From: Candidatus Methylomirabilota bacterium
Lineage (GTDB): Bacteria; Methylomirabilota; Methylomirabilia; Methylomirabilales; 2-02-FULL-66-22
Assembly (NCBI GenBank): GCA_016209735.1
Contig: JACQVN010000009.1
Span: forward strand, 94,381 to 158,380
DNA length: 64,000 bases
Reading direction: 5' to 3'
The translations under genes and the position numbers were made by a program. Every line of letters starts with the position of its first letter. Position 1 is the first letter of the stretch. This document shows, piece by piece, positions 24,653-34,070 of the stretch. The notes under the pieces were generated by a model. That model was not told where the DNA came from, made no database searches, and was given only the letters and a program-made list of their open reading frames with translations.

Positions 24653-24893
24653 AGCCCAACCAGGACGGCAGGGAACGCTCACACCAGGCGCGGTAGTCGG
24701 CCATGCTGTCGAAGGAGCGATACTCGGCGTCATCCAGCACTGGACGATACGTGCGAATGAAGGCGTAGCGCAGGCGTGTAGCCAGTGGACGGCGGCGGGC
24801 GGCCTCAAAGTCGGCCCAGAGTTCACCCATCTCCTCGGGTGAAAGAGGGGACTCCTCGCCCTGCGCCGTCTCCCTGAGGAGAGTTGGTTTCAT
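24636..24893 (-). CDS. Small partner protein of the nucleotidyltransferase
   Basis: 85 residues from ATG 24893. It is acidic at the N-terminus (SPLSPEEMGELWADFEAARR) and basic and aromatic later. No family is recognised with certainty, but short genes of this kind precede nucleotidyltransferases in putative toxin-antitoxin modules. Its end overlaps the nucleotidyltransferase start (17 nt), arguing for coupled translation. The pair has no obvious link to the glycan genes around it. Confidence 0.65.
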   Translation of the reverse strand: MKPTLLRETAQGEESPLSPEEMGELWADFEAARRRPLATRLRYAFIRTYRPVLDDAEYRSFDSMADYRAWCERSLPSWLGYGRSR

Positions 24894-24964
24894 GGGCTTT
24901 CTCCATCGACAAGCTGAAACGCTGCAGTCCTCGTCGAGGCGGGTGGTGATGTGCGGGAAGCGGA

Positions 24965-27097
24965 TCACGCGACGTTGCTTGGCGGGGAAGGCCGTTCGGC
25001 ATGCAATTCGATGGAGGGCCCCACCAACCACCGCCCTCCGGAGAGAACCCGGAGGCCCCCGCCGATCCCACTTATGACGGCGCGGAGCGCTGGAGGAGCC
25101 AGGGCGCCAAGCCAGCCGTCGGTAGACCGTACCCCCTCGGCGGCCAACGGGGAATTCTGCATTGCGACTACCCGGAAGCCGACACGGGTGACCAAGCGTC
25201 GAAGACTGGTCGGCGTGAAGGCGAAGAGGTGCAGGATGGGATAGCCATCCCAACCAAGCCGGCGCACGGGGGGTCCGAGGGAGGTGAGGAGTTTCACCCA
25301 CGGCCGGTGGAAAGACGCGTTGGGGATCCGGATCACCAGGCGGCCTCCCGGGCGGAGGACGCGGTACGCCTCGTGGACCGTCCGGAGAGGATCCAGGCCG
25401 TGGTCCAAGACGTTGATAAGGGAAACAGCCTCGACGCAGCCGTCCCGAAAAGGCAGCTCCGCGCAGTCGGCTTGCAGCGCCGTGAGGCCCGAGCTGCGCG
25501 TGACGCCGCAAGCCTGGTAGGAGAGATCCGTCCCGAGGCCGGACCATCCCCGTTCTGCGGCGGCGGCGAGCAGGTGGCCGCCGCCGCAGCCGACGTCCAG
25601 CAGGCGCCCCAGAGGGCCGGGGGGCCGGAGGCGATCGAGCAGGGAGGCGAACATCGTGGCCCGACGATCTGCGACCCTCTCGTGGCGGTACTGCAAGGGA
25701 TACTCGCGATTGTAGAACTGCCGCAGGCTGGCCTGCGTGGGGAGCGTCGCAACGACCCCCACCCGGCAGGCCGGGCAGCAAAGGAATGGTTTTCCCTGGT
25801 ATGCCAGGTCTGCCTCCCACCGCTGGCCGCCACAGGCCGGGCAGCAGCAGGAAGGTGCGGCTCCCGCGGGAGACCGAGAGGCCAGATCGGCTAAGGTCCC
25901 CTCCAGCACGTCCACGGAACGTTCCCAGGTATACTGCCTCTCCACATGACGACGGCACGCCTGCCGGCAAGCCTGGGCGGCGGGAGTGTTCCGGGGGTGC
26001 GCCGCGAAGAATCGCCGGATGCTCTCCGCCATCGCTTCCGGGGTGGCCTCGGGCATCAAGAGCACGGGGTCGAGCGGGGCCAGGATTTCCGGAGTGGCCC
26101 CTACGGTGGTCCCCAGGACCGGTGTGCCGCAGGCCAACGCCTCGACCGTGATGAGGCCGAATCCCTCCAGCTCGCGCGTGGGCAGCACGAATAGGTCCGC
26201 CGCCTGGTAGTGGAGAGGGAGTGTCGCTTCCGGGATGTACCCCAGGAACCGGACGTGATTCTGGAGCTGCAGCGATTCCACGAGGGCCTGGAGGCTCTCC
26301 CGCAGGCTGCCCGCTCCTCCGACCAGCAGGAGAGCCTCCGGGAGGCTTTGACGCAGGCAGTTCAGCGCGTGGATCAGGGTGTCCAGGCCCATGCGTGCCT
26401 CGAGATTGCGAATGGTCAGCAGGAGCGGCCGGTCGGGGGGCAGCTCGAGCGCGTTGCGCGCGGCAAGGCGGTCCGCCGCCGGCCGGAAGCGCTCAGCGTC
26501 CACACCGCCGGGAATCCTAACGATCCGCGAAGTCGGGATCCCGTAAAGCTGCCAGAGTTGGAAGGCAGAGAAATCACTGAGGACGTGAATGCGGTCCACC
26601 TTCCGCAGGCAGGCCCGTTCGATCCCCCAGATCATGGCCTGGGCCACCCGGCCGGCGACGCCGGGACGGTGGTGGCGGGTCATGCCGGCCCGAGAGATGT
26701 ATTCCAGGGGCGCCGGCGAGAGAAACGTGTAGAGGACGGGCAGGCCTTTGGCGCGCGGAGAGCGCAAGGCGCCATATCCTGCGAAGGGTTGATAGAGCTG
26801 GAGAACGTCGGCGGGGGAGTGGGCCAGAGCGCCGGTGAGGGCACACCGCGCGGCCAGTATCGAGCTCAGCAGGAAACGCAGGGAGGATCCTTGGGAGACG
26901 GGGAAATGGCGGATGAGGACCCCCTGCCGGTCGAGGCTATCCGTGGACGCGCCAAGCGTGGTTCGGCTGAGGACGCGAACCGCATGGCCGCGAGCCGCCA
27001 GGCGGGAGGCCTGCTCCCACAGCACGCGCTCACCCCCCCCTTCGATGCGCAAGGGAGAGACATCCGAGACCATGACCATGCGGAGCGGGGAGGTCAT
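24965..27097 (-). CDS. Fused GT4 glycosyltransferase and SAM methyltransferase
   Basis: 710 residues. Residues 1 to about 395 are a GT-B glycosyltransferase (EGGGERVLWEQASRLAARGH; LLLTIRNLEARMGLD; LPTRELEGFGLITVEALACG). A short zinc-ribbon-like segment (CCPACGGQRW ... CCPACRVG, about 412-438) leads to a class I methyltransferase (LLDVGCGGGHLLAAAAERGW; VSLINVLDHGLDPLRTVHEA; VLRPGGRLVIRIPN). The two activities usually come from separate genes; here one polypeptide may add and methylate the same sugar. No frame break lies between the halves. It is 7 nt downstream of asnB. Confidence 0.9.
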   Translation of the reverse strand: MTSPLRMVMVSDVSPLRIEGGGERVLWEQASRLAARGHAVRVLSRTTLGASTDSLDRQGVLIRHFPVSQGSSLRFLLSSILAARCALTGALAHSPADVLQLYQPFAGYGALRSPRAKGLPVLYTFLSPAPLEYISRAGMTRHHRPGVAGRVAQAMIWGIERACLRKVDRIHVLSDFSAFQLWQLYGIPTSRIVRIPGGVDAERFRPAADRLAARNALELPPDRPLLLTIRNLEARMGLDTLIHALNCLRQSLPEALLLVGGAGSLRESLQALVESLQLQNHVRFLGYIPEATLPLHYQAADLFVLPTRELEGFGLITVEALACGTPVLGTTVGATPEILAPLDPVLLMPEATPEAMAESIRRFFAAHPRNTPAAQACRQACRRHVERQYTWERSVDVLEGTLADLASRSPAGAAPSCCCPACGGQRWEADLAYQGKPFLCCPACRVGVVATLPTQASLRQFYNREYPLQYRHERVADRRATMFASLLDRLRPPGPLGRLLDVGCGGGHLLAAAAERGWSGLGTDLSYQACGVTRSSGLTALQADCAELPFRDGCVEAVSLINVLDHGLDPLRTVHEAYRVLRPGGRLVIRIPNASFHRPWVKLLTSLGPPVRRLGWDGYPILHLFAFTPTSLRRLVTRVGFRVVAMQNSPLAAEGVRSTDGWLGALAPPALRAVISGIGGGLRVLSGGRWLVGPSIELHAERPSPPSNVA

Positions 27098-27104
27098 GAA
27101 CGCC

Positions 27105-29003
27105 TCAGGCGATCCTCCGGGACCCCCGGGGGTCGAGGATTTCCCGCATCCACAGCTCCAGCATCATGAGCGCCCACAAGCGGTCGCCGTGGTTGCGGGC
27201 ACCGCTGAGGTGTTCCTGCTTCAAGCCATCGACGGTCGCGGCGACCAAGAGGCCTCGTCCGCGCACCCGTCGGGCCGAGAGAAGATCCTCCATGACCTCT
27301 CGGAGGTCCGTCCGCAGCCATTGCCCAAGAGGAATCATGAAGCCTTGTTTCCGGTGGTTGAGCACTTCGGGGGGCAGCAGGGCGGCGAAGGCCTGTTTCA
27401 GGAGTCCCTTCAGCCGAAAGCCGGGCAGCTTGACGGCGGGCGGGATCCTCAGGCTCTCCTCGATGACTCCGTGGTCGCAAAATGGGGCGCGGAGTTCGAG
27501 GGAGTGTGCCATGCTCATCCGGTCTGCCATGGTCAAGAGATCGTCCGGGAGGTAAGTGGCGAGATCGATCCGAAAAGCCCCGTCCACGACCCCATCATGC
27601 CCGTGCGTCGCATAGGCATCTCGCTGTGCCGCCTCGACGTCCGAAATCCAGCGGGCGCGAACCTCCGGCGCGACAAGACGCTCCAGCTCCGCTTCGCGAA
27701 AGAAGCGGGTCCAGCCGATGTACCGATCAGGCATGGACTCTTCTGCCCCCCTGGCGAAGCGGCGGACCCAATCGCCCCAGTTCCGGCTGGCGTCGGTGTC
27801 GGAGATCAGGCGCGAGCCAATGGAGCTGACCGGGCTCCGGAGCCATCCGGGCGTCCTGGCATACCACTCCGCAAGTCGAACGCCGAGGTAGCGGGGATAT
27901 CCGGCGAAGGTTTCGTCTCCGCCGATGCCAGAAAGGGCAACCTTGACGTGCCGTGCCGTGGCTTGTGCGACCACGTAAGTCGGGATGGCCGAAGAATCCG
28001 CGAACGGTTCGTCGAACTGGCGGACAATGGGGGTCAGGAGGTCGACCGCCTTGGGGGCCAGGATCTCTTCATGGTGATCCGTCTCAAAACGCCGCGCCAC
28101 CGCGCGGGCATACGGAAGTTCGTTGAAGGAAGGGGCGGAAGGCCCGAAGCCGATCGAGAAGGTCGCGATGCGCTGGCTGGTGACCTCACGCATGGTGGCA
28201 ACGACTGCGCTGGAGTCGATCCCACCGCTCAGGAAGACTCCCAGCGGGACATCGCTCTCGAGGCGAAGGCGAACGGCCTCCCGCAGTATGTGTCGGATGC
28301 GGGCAGCCGCCTCGGCGGGAGACGGGGCCGGCACGAACTCCCCTTGGGGAAGGCCCCAGTATCGTTCGACGGCCAGGCTCCCCTGTCTGAAAGTGGCCCT
28401 GTGCCCTGGCGGAAGCTTGCAGATGTCAGAGAATATCGACCGATCAGCCGGCGTGTACCCGAAGGCGAGATAGTGATGGAAGGCCTCCCAGTCGATGTTT
28501 CCCCCCGCCTCGGGATGGCAGAGGAGCGCCTTGATCTCCGAGGCGAAGAGGAACAGACCATCCCGCTGCCAGTAAAAGAGGGGTTTCTTTCCCATCCGGT
28601 CCCGGGCGAGGAAAAGGCGCCGCCTCCCGGCATCCCAGATGGCGAAGGCAAACATCCCCCGGAGGGTCTCGACGCAGTGCTCCCCCGCCTCTTCGTACAG
28701 ATGGAGGATCGCCTCGGTATCGCTCCGGGTCCGGAACAGATGCCCCCGGCTCTCGAGATCTCCCCGGAGGTCGCGGTGATTGTAGATCTCGCCGTTGAAG
28801 ACGATGTGGAGGGAGCCATCCTCGTTCGTCATGGGTTGGCGACCGCCGGCGAGATCGATGATGGAGAGACGCCGCATCCCCAGTCCAACTTCGGGACCGA
28901 CCCATACCCCCTCATCGTCCGGTCCGCGGTGCGCGAGAACGCCAACCATCTGCTCCAGCACGGCGCGATCCCTCTCTCCAACGAAACCGGCGATGCCGCA
29001 CAC
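27105..29003 (-). CDS. asnB: Asparagine synthetase, glutamine-hydrolysing
   Basis: 632 residues. Cys2 of MCGIAGFVG is the glutaminase nucleophile; HRGPDDEGVW and FNGEIYNHRDLR complete the N-terminal domain. The synthetase half has the P-loop SGGIDSSAV, SIGFG, and PYARAVARRFETDHHE. Homologues occur widely in exopolysaccharide loci, where they may amidate uronic acid sugars rather than make free asparagine (inference from context). It lies between a GT2 gene and the GT4-methyltransferase fusion. Confidence 0.92.
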   Translation of the reverse strand: MCGIAGFVGERDRAVLEQMVGVLAHRGPDDEGVWVGPEVGLGMRRLSIIDLAGGRQPMTNEDGSLHIVFNGEIYNHRDLRGDLESRGHLFRTRSDTEAILHLYEEAGEHCVETLRGMFAFAIWDAGRRRLFLARDRMGKKPLFYWQRDGLFLFASEIKALLCHPEAGGNIDWEAFHHYLAFGYTPADRSIFSDICKLPPGHRATFRQGSLAVERYWGLPQGEFVPAPSPAEAAARIRHILREAVRLRLESDVPLGVFLSGGIDSSAVVATMREVTSQRIATFSIGFGPSAPSFNELPYARAVARRFETDHHEEILAPKAVDLLTPIVRQFDEPFADSSAIPTYVVAQATARHVKVALSGIGGDETFAGYPRYLGVRLAEWYARTPGWLRSPVSSIGSRLISDTDASRNWGDWVRRFARGAEESMPDRYIGWTRFFREAELERLVAPEVRARWISDVEAAQRDAYATHGHDGVVDGAFRIDLATYLPDDLLTMADRMSMAHSLELRAPFCDHGVIEESLRIPPAVKLPGFRLKGLLKQAFAALLPPEVLNHRKQGFMIPLGQWLRTDLREVMEDLLSARRVRGRGLLVAATVDGLKQEHLSGARNHGDRLWALMMLELWMREILDPRGSRRIA

Positions 29004-29042
29004 GTCGAATTCCTTCCGTCTACCGGCGTTCGGATGCGGATC

Positions 29043-29867
29043 TCAAGGGATGGGGGGCTCCCCGGGTTTGCCTTTCGGCCCAGGAGGCTCCTCCCTTGCG
29101 CCTGCCTGCATTTCCCACAATTTGGCGTAGGAGACGAAGTAGCTCATGGCGCGGAAGACATACCACAGGAAACCGGGCAGGCCCTGGCGGAAACCTCGTT
29201 TCAGGATGTAACGCTGAAAGAAAACCAACAGGGGTTTCAGGAAGAAGTACCAGGCATAATTGCGCGGACGGAGCACCACGCCCTTCTCTCGCATGTCCTG
29301 GGCGGTGAGGGACGTGTACCGGTTGAACTTGTCGAAGTAGACGCCAAGGGATGAATAGGCTTCCGAGTGGACGAGCGGAGTCTTGAGGGTTAGGACCCGG
29401 CCCTGTACAACGATCTCTTCATCCACGTGAGAGTTCGTAAAACGCCCGCAATCGCGGCGAAAGCCCCGGACAAGAGGGGCGGTGAAGACGCCCCGGTAGG
29501 CGAAAGTCTGGCCGAGGAATGCCCCTGGCCGGTGAACGGCGACCCCCTCCCCCCGTCCCGACGCGATGGCCTCCAGAATCTCGTCCCGCAACCCGGGCGG
29601 GACCCGCTCGTCGGCATCGAGGTTGAAGATCCACTCGCCGGTACTGCGGTCCACTGCGAACTGCTTCTGTTCGCCGAACCGCGTCAACTCGCGCTGATAC
29701 ACCCGTGCGCCGAACTCCCGGCAAATGTCGGGCGTCCCGTCCTGGCTGAACTGGTCGACGACGATGACCTCAGCCGCCCAGCGCACCGAGTCGAGGCACG
29801 CCCGAATGCGGGAGGCCTCGTTCCGGGTAATGATCACTACGGAGACGCTGGGACTAGCCTCGTTCAT
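29043..29867 (-). CDS. Glycosyltransferase, GT2 family (WaaE/KdtX-like)
   Basis: 274 residues with a GT-A fold: SVVIITRNEASRIRACLDSV and the DxD-type NLDADERVPPGL. The C-terminal half (YFDKFNRYTSLTAQDMREKG; FFQRYILKRGFRQGLPGFLW) matches the WaaE/KdtX-like beta-1,4-glucosyltransferase branch. It probably adds a hexose to a core or repeat unit. Its start overlaps the upstream methyltransferase gene by 14 nt. Confidence 0.9.
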   Translation of the reverse strand: MNEASPSVSVVIITRNEASRIRACLDSVRWAAEVIVVDQFSQDGTPDICREFGARVYQRELTRFGEQKQFAVDRSTGEWIFNLDADERVPPGLRDEILEAIASGRGEGVAVHRPGAFLGQTFAYRGVFTAPLVRGFRRDCGRFTNSHVDEEIVVQGRVLTLKTPLVHSEAYSSLGVYFDKFNRYTSLTAQDMREKGVVLRPRNYAWYFFLKPLLVFFQRYILKRGFRQGLPGFLWYVFRAMSYFVSYAKLWEMQAGAREEPPGPKGKPGEPPIP

Positions 29868-30609
29868 CGTCGACCCGCCTTGCCTTCAGGACGAGATTCT
29901 CTCCCCGGAGGAGCACGGGGCTGCGCAGGGATTGGGCATTCCTGTCCCCAGGATACTTCCACGCCGTGGCGCAGCGGATGGGGAGGGAGAGGGCGACTTC
30001 TGCGAGGCGCGTTGCCAAATGGGCGATGGGGCGGACGGCCAGAGCACGGCTCACCAACCGGTTCGTCGCCACCCTTTCGAGCGTGAATCCGGCGGCATTC
30101 AACGCGTGCCGCAAGACAGGGAAGGGAAGAGGGCTGATGTGGCCCCGTTGCGCCCAGAACGCGCCGGGGCATGGGGACATGGTATCGAAGAAGTCAAAGG
30201 TGCCGAACAGCAAGAAATGGAGGCGCGAGTAGACGCTCTGGATGTTCGGTGTTGAGACAATGAGACAGCCGTCACGTCGCACAACGCGGCCGAATTCCTG
30301 GACAGTGAAGCGGGGATGGAGCAGATGTTCGAGCGCTTCGAGGCAGATGATCCCGTCCAGCGAATTCGTCGCGTAGGGGAGGGGCTGGTTCAGGTCGACC
30401 TGACGGCAGGGCGGCTGCTGAGGAACATAGGCGGCTGGATCGATGTCGCAGGCTTCGACTGAGAATCCTCGCGAGAGAAGGCGCGGGACGAGAGCGCCCA
30501 CGCCGGCTGCCGCGTCGAGGAAGCACCCCCGCGGCTCATCCTCCAGCAGGTGCAGCACGACGTCATGCATCCCCCAAGCCGAATGCTGTTGGAGGCTCGG
30601 ACCGCTCAT
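29854..30609 (-). CDS. Class I SAM-dependent methyltransferase
   Basis: 251 residues. Motif I CFLDAAAGVGALVPRLLSRG, acidic end of strand 2 (VEACDIDP), and the post-motif region LDGIICLEALEHLLHPRFTV and DGCLIVSTPNIQ define a Methyltransf_11/23-type enzyme. The substrate may be a sugar or lipid-linked intermediate. Both ends overlap neighbouring genes (14 nt and 4 nt), so the genes are tightly coupled. Confidence 0.88.
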   Translation of the reverse strand: MSGPSLQQHSAWGMHDVVLHLLEDEPRGCFLDAAAGVGALVPRLLSRGFSVEACDIDPAAYVPQQPPCRQVDLNQPLPYATNSLDGIICLEALEHLLHPRFTVQEFGRVVRRDGCLIVSTPNIQSVYSRLHFLLFGTFDFFDTMSPCPGAFWAQRGHISPLPFPVLRHALNAAGFTLERVATNRLVSRALAVRPIAHLATRLAEVALSLPIRCATAWKYPGDRNAQSLRSPVLLRGENLVLKARRVDDERG

Positions 30610-31673
30610 CGCTTGCCGGCGGGTTCAGCCATTCCTTGGCCTGCGAGAGCTGTCTTGACCGCTGAGAACATACGCTCTACCGGGATCTCTTGGACGGTTG
30701 CCGCCCGGACGACGCTCGCCCGGTCCGATACGGGCCAGAAACGCACCGGGTCGGTCGGCCCCATGGTCGAAACGGACGGGAGGCCCAACGCGCAGGCGAG
30801 GTGCAGCGGCCCCGAGTTGTTCCCGACGAAGAGAGCGGCTCGGCTCATGACCGCGCCGCAAACGCCGAGACCTTCTCCGCAGATCACCACCGGTCTGGTG
30901 CGCATCTTGCCCGTGACCTCGCGCAGGAGTCGCGCGTCTCCCGCGTCCCCCAGCAACAGGGGCGCGAGCCCCAAGGCAACCGTGCGGTCGGCGAGCTCCG
31001 CGAAGCGTGGACCGGGCCACCGCTGTGCGGCGTAGAAGCCGCCGGGATGGAATACCGCATAGGGGCCCCGGACACCCGACCGGGCCAGCAGCGCGTCCGC
31101 CGCTCGGTGCTGTTCGGGCCGGAGAGAGATCTCAGGGGGGCAGGTCTCGGGCCGGAGGCCGAGGGCGCGAAGGAGGTCGAATGACTCCTGGACAAAGTGC
31201 TTCTTGCGCCCCGGACGGACGGCGAGGTCAAAGAGATGCCCCCTTCCCCCGATGTCGAATCCCACCGTAAACCGGGCACGGACGCGGCGGAGCACCAAGG
31301 CGGGGCGGAGGATATAGTCGCAGTGCATGTCGATTCCGAGATCGAAAGGCTCACCGGCCAGAGCGGCGGCGGTCTCGACTTCTCGCCCCGGCTCGAGGGG
31401 TACGATCTCATCCACGAGCCCGGTGGCCGAAAGCAGTTCGGCAGCGAAGGGCCGCGCCGCAAGCACGATCCGAGCGGTTGGATAGAAAGTCCGGAGGTTG
31501 CCGAGGAAGGGGGTAGATAGCACGAGGTCTCCGATCCGATCCAGCCGAAGCACGAGCACTCTGCGGAGCTCCGTCGGCGGGGAGGCTCGGCGGCGCCTGA
31601 GCGCGAGGGGCGCCAGCAGGGCGGCACGTGTCACCAGGTAGCTGTCCCGAAGGAAGTCGCGTGCGCCGCTCAT
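30606..31673 (-). CDS. Glycosyltransferase, GT9 (heptosyltransferase) family
   Basis: 355 residues. The start of the Rossmann half, RRVLVLRLDRIGDLVLSTPF, and later AVFHPGGFYAAQRWP, SRAALFVGNNSGPLHLACAL and SVSTMGPTDPVRFWP are GT9 hallmarks. Family members transfer heptose or related sugars in LPS core and O-chain assembly. The C-terminal stop overlaps the methyltransferase start by 4 nt. Confidence 0.92.
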   Translation of the reverse strand: MSGARDFLRDSYLVTRAALLAPLALRRRRASPPTELRRVLVLRLDRIGDLVLSTPFLGNLRTFYPTARIVLAARPFAAELLSATGLVDEIVPLEPGREVETAAALAGEPFDLGIDMHCDYILRPALVLRRVRARFTVGFDIGGRGHLFDLAVRPGRKKHFVQESFDLLRALGLRPETCPPEISLRPEQHRAADALLARSGVRGPYAVFHPGGFYAAQRWPGPRFAELADRTVALGLAPLLLGDAGDARLLREVTGKMRTRPVVICGEGLGVCGAVMSRAALFVGNNSGPLHLACALGLPSVSTMGPTDPVRFWPVSDRASVVRAATVQEIPVERMFSAVKTALAGQGMAEPAGKR

Positions 31674-31685
31674 GCCTACCAGCCC

Positions 31686-32795
31686 TCAAGGACACAGGTG
31701 GGGAGCGGGATCACCGTGCACCTCATCGTACAGCTCTTCGATTCTTCGCATGGCGGCGGCGGCATCAAATCGCTTCGCCACATGATCCCTCGCGGCAGCA
31801 CCCATCTCTCGGCGTTTTTTCGGATCCTGGGCCAGCTCGCGGAGTCCCCGCCAAAGCGCATGGGTGTCCCCTGCGGGCACGAACATGCCAGACTCTCCGT
31901 CGCGAAAGGTCTCGGCATTGCCGCCGAGGGGGGTGGCCACGCATGGGATGCCGCTGGCCATCGCTTCCAGGAGCGCGCGCGAGAGGCCCTCGCGGAGGAG
32001 CGTCGGAAGGGCAAAGACGTCCAGGGCGGCATAAAAGGCCGCCAGGGACTCCGAGAATGGCAGGAAGATCACCCGAGCGGGAGCGACGGCCCTGAGGGCC
32101 GTTTCGTCCTTACCCCGGCCGGCGATGAGCAGTCTGGCGTCCGGGGATTCATGTCGCAGCCGCTCAAATGCTGCGAAGAGAACGTCAAGGCCTTTCTCGC
32201 GGATCAACTGCCCGCTATAGCCGATGACGAAGGCACGATCCGCGATGCCGAGTTCTTTTCGCAGTGCGGCCCCCGCTGCCGTTGTCTGATATTCCCCGAT
32301 ATCGACGCCGTTGGGAATCACGCACAGCTTGTTTCGGTGCCATCGCGGGAATCGGGAAGCGACGGCGCGGGAAACGCATATGATCCTCTTGCACAATGGG
32401 GGGACGAGGAAATCCCACGCTCCGCCGGATTCCGAGGTCCTGGCATGAAAGATGACAGGGGATCTTGGATGGGCGGTGAACGCCAGGCCGCTTATCATCG
32501 CGGTATAGAGCGTGTCGCAGTGAACGATATCGGGCCGCAGCGCGCGGGCCCGCCGGCGAAACGATCCGGCGGCACGTATCGCGCACGCCGAATCGACGGG
32601 GGCGTTCGCGCCGAGGAACCCTACCTCGGCCCCGAGGACCCGTGCGCGGCGTGCCACTTCGCCCTCGGTCGGGCAGAGCACGAGTGGCATGAACCGCTTC
32701 CGATCGAGGTGCCGCAGCAGCAGGAAGAGACTTATCTGCCCGCCGCCCACGATATCCGCGTAGCCACTCACATAGAGAATCCGTATCGGTTGCAT
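31686..32795 (-). CDS. Glycosyltransferase, GT4 family
   Basis: 369 residues. GT-B signatures: VGGGQISLFLLLRHLDRKRF, PDIVHCDTLYTAMISGLAF, YSGQLIREKGLDVLFAAFER, LLIAGRGKDE and LPTLLREGLSRALLEAMASG. It is a retaining transferase of unknown donor and acceptor. It is separated by 12 nt from the GT9 gene and 2 nt from the preceding GT4 gene, consistent with one operon. Confidence 0.9.
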   Translation of the reverse strand: MQPIRILYVSGYADIVGGGQISLFLLLRHLDRKRFMPLVLCPTEGEVARRARVLGAEVGFLGANAPVDSACAIRAAGSFRRRARALRPDIVHCDTLYTAMISGLAFTAHPRSPVIFHARTSESGGAWDFLVPPLCKRIICVSRAVASRFPRWHRNKLCVIPNGVDIGEYQTTAAGAALRKELGIADRAFVIGYSGQLIREKGLDVLFAAFERLRHESPDARLLIAGRGKDETALRAVAPARVIFLPFSESLAAFYAALDVFALPTLLREGLSRALLEAMASGIPCVATPLGGNAETFRDGESGMFVPAGDTHALWRGLRELAQDPKKRREMGAAARDHVAKRFDAAAAMRRIEELYDEVHGDPAPHLCP

Positions 32796-32797
32796 GG

Positions 32798-33886
32798 TCA
32801 GGATCGGTAAAGCTGCTCGATGTCTGCGATCATCCGCTGGGGAGTGAACCGCTCGCGGTACAGCTTCCTTCCGGCCTCGCCCATGGAGCGGGCTCGTTCG
32901 GAGTCGCCCAGGACTGCGACGAGACAGGCCGCCGCATGTGTGGGATCACCGGGAGCACAGAGCAGTCCATTGACGCCATCCCGGATTACCTCCGGAATCC
33001 CGCCAACCGCCGCGCCGATCAAAGGTTTAGAAGCCGCCATCCCCTCGATGAGGGCCAAGGACAGCCCCTCCTGCCTCGGGGGAAGCAGGGATAGGGCGTC
33101 CATGGCGGCCAAGGCTTCTCCGATGTTCGGGAGCAGCCCCGTGAAGATGGCGGCGACCTTGGCCTGACAGGCCCGCTGTTCCAGTTCCTGTCGAAGCGGT
33201 CCATCGCCCACGACGAGCAGGACCAGGTTCGGGATGGCCTCTTGAGCCATCCGGACTGCGTCCAGCAGGACGGTGTGCCCTTTGTGGGGGGCCAGAGAAG
33301 CCACGCACCCCAGCACCTTCATACCGTCCGCGATCCCGAAACGCCTGCGCGCGAGCGTCGAGTCCGGAAGCACGGGCTCGGGTGCACCGTTGTAAACGAC
33401 CTGCGTCCTGGAGGGGGAGATTCGCTCGTGTTCGACAACGAAGGCCCGGACCGATTCCGAGACACAAAGCACCTTCGTCGTCGCGAAGGAGAGGAGCCGT
33501 TCGAATCGCCGCTGGCGGGGCTGAAGGTGGTAGCCGTGGGAGTGCACGTGGGCGAAGATCGCAGGCGTGCGCGCCAGGACCGCAGCGACTCGTCCGACGG
33601 CACAGGCCGTGTAACCATGACAGTGCGCGATCTCGACTCGGGTCCGCCGCATTCGAAGGGCGAGCGCAAGCACGAAGCCGATCGAGGGGCGTGCCTCCAT
33701 GTGGAAGAGCTCCACAGGCGTGCCACTGCAGCGAATCTCGCCGGCGATGTCTCCGCCACCAGCGAGACACCAGACCGCAGGGGAGAAGAGGCGGCGATCC
33801 AACCCGGTGACGATGTGCCGCACGACTGTCTCGAGCCCTCCTCGTCTGAGGTCTTCGACAAGATGAACCACGACGGCCGGAGACAT
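32798..33886 (-). CDS. Glycosyltransferase, GT4 family
   Basis: 362 residues from ATG 33886, where MSPAVVVHLVEDLRRGGLET gives the natural GT4 start; the 26 residues that an upstream start would add are not family-like. Donor half: GCVASLAPHKGHTVLLDAVR, LVVGDGPLRQELE, LPPRQEGLSLALIEGMAASK. Two nt separate it from the next GT4 gene. Upstream (33887-34070) 184 nt carry no recognisable feature. Confidence 0.9.
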   Translation of the reverse strand: MSPAVVVHLVEDLRRGGLETVVRHIVTGLDRRLFSPAVWCLAGGGDIAGEIRCSGTPVELFHMEARPSIGFVLALALRMRRTRVEIAHCHGYTACAVGRVAAVLARTPAIFAHVHSHGYHLQPRQRRFERLLSFATTKVLCVSESVRAFVVEHERISPSRTQVVYNGAPEPVLPDSTLARRRFGIADGMKVLGCVASLAPHKGHTVLLDAVRMAQEAIPNLVLLVVGDGPLRQELEQRACQAKVAAIFTGLLPNIGEALAAMDALSLLPPRQEGLSLALIEGMAASKPLIGAAVGGIPEVIRDGVNGLLCAPGDPTHAAACLVAVLGDSERARSMGEAGRKLYRERFTPQRMIADIEQLYRS

Positions 33887-34070
33887 CCCGTGCCGGTCAT
33901 CCCCGCCGCTGGGGGTTGTGGGCGCATACCAGGACTGATGCCTTCCCGCGCAGGAAGTCCTCACGCGTCTGCTCTCAGGTCACGGGTCAGCCGTGGTCCG
34001 CGCGCGGCCCGTCCCCTTCCACGCCTCGGGGACGGGGTCTGGCGAAGCGGCGTAAAGCCTGGGCAGGGAT

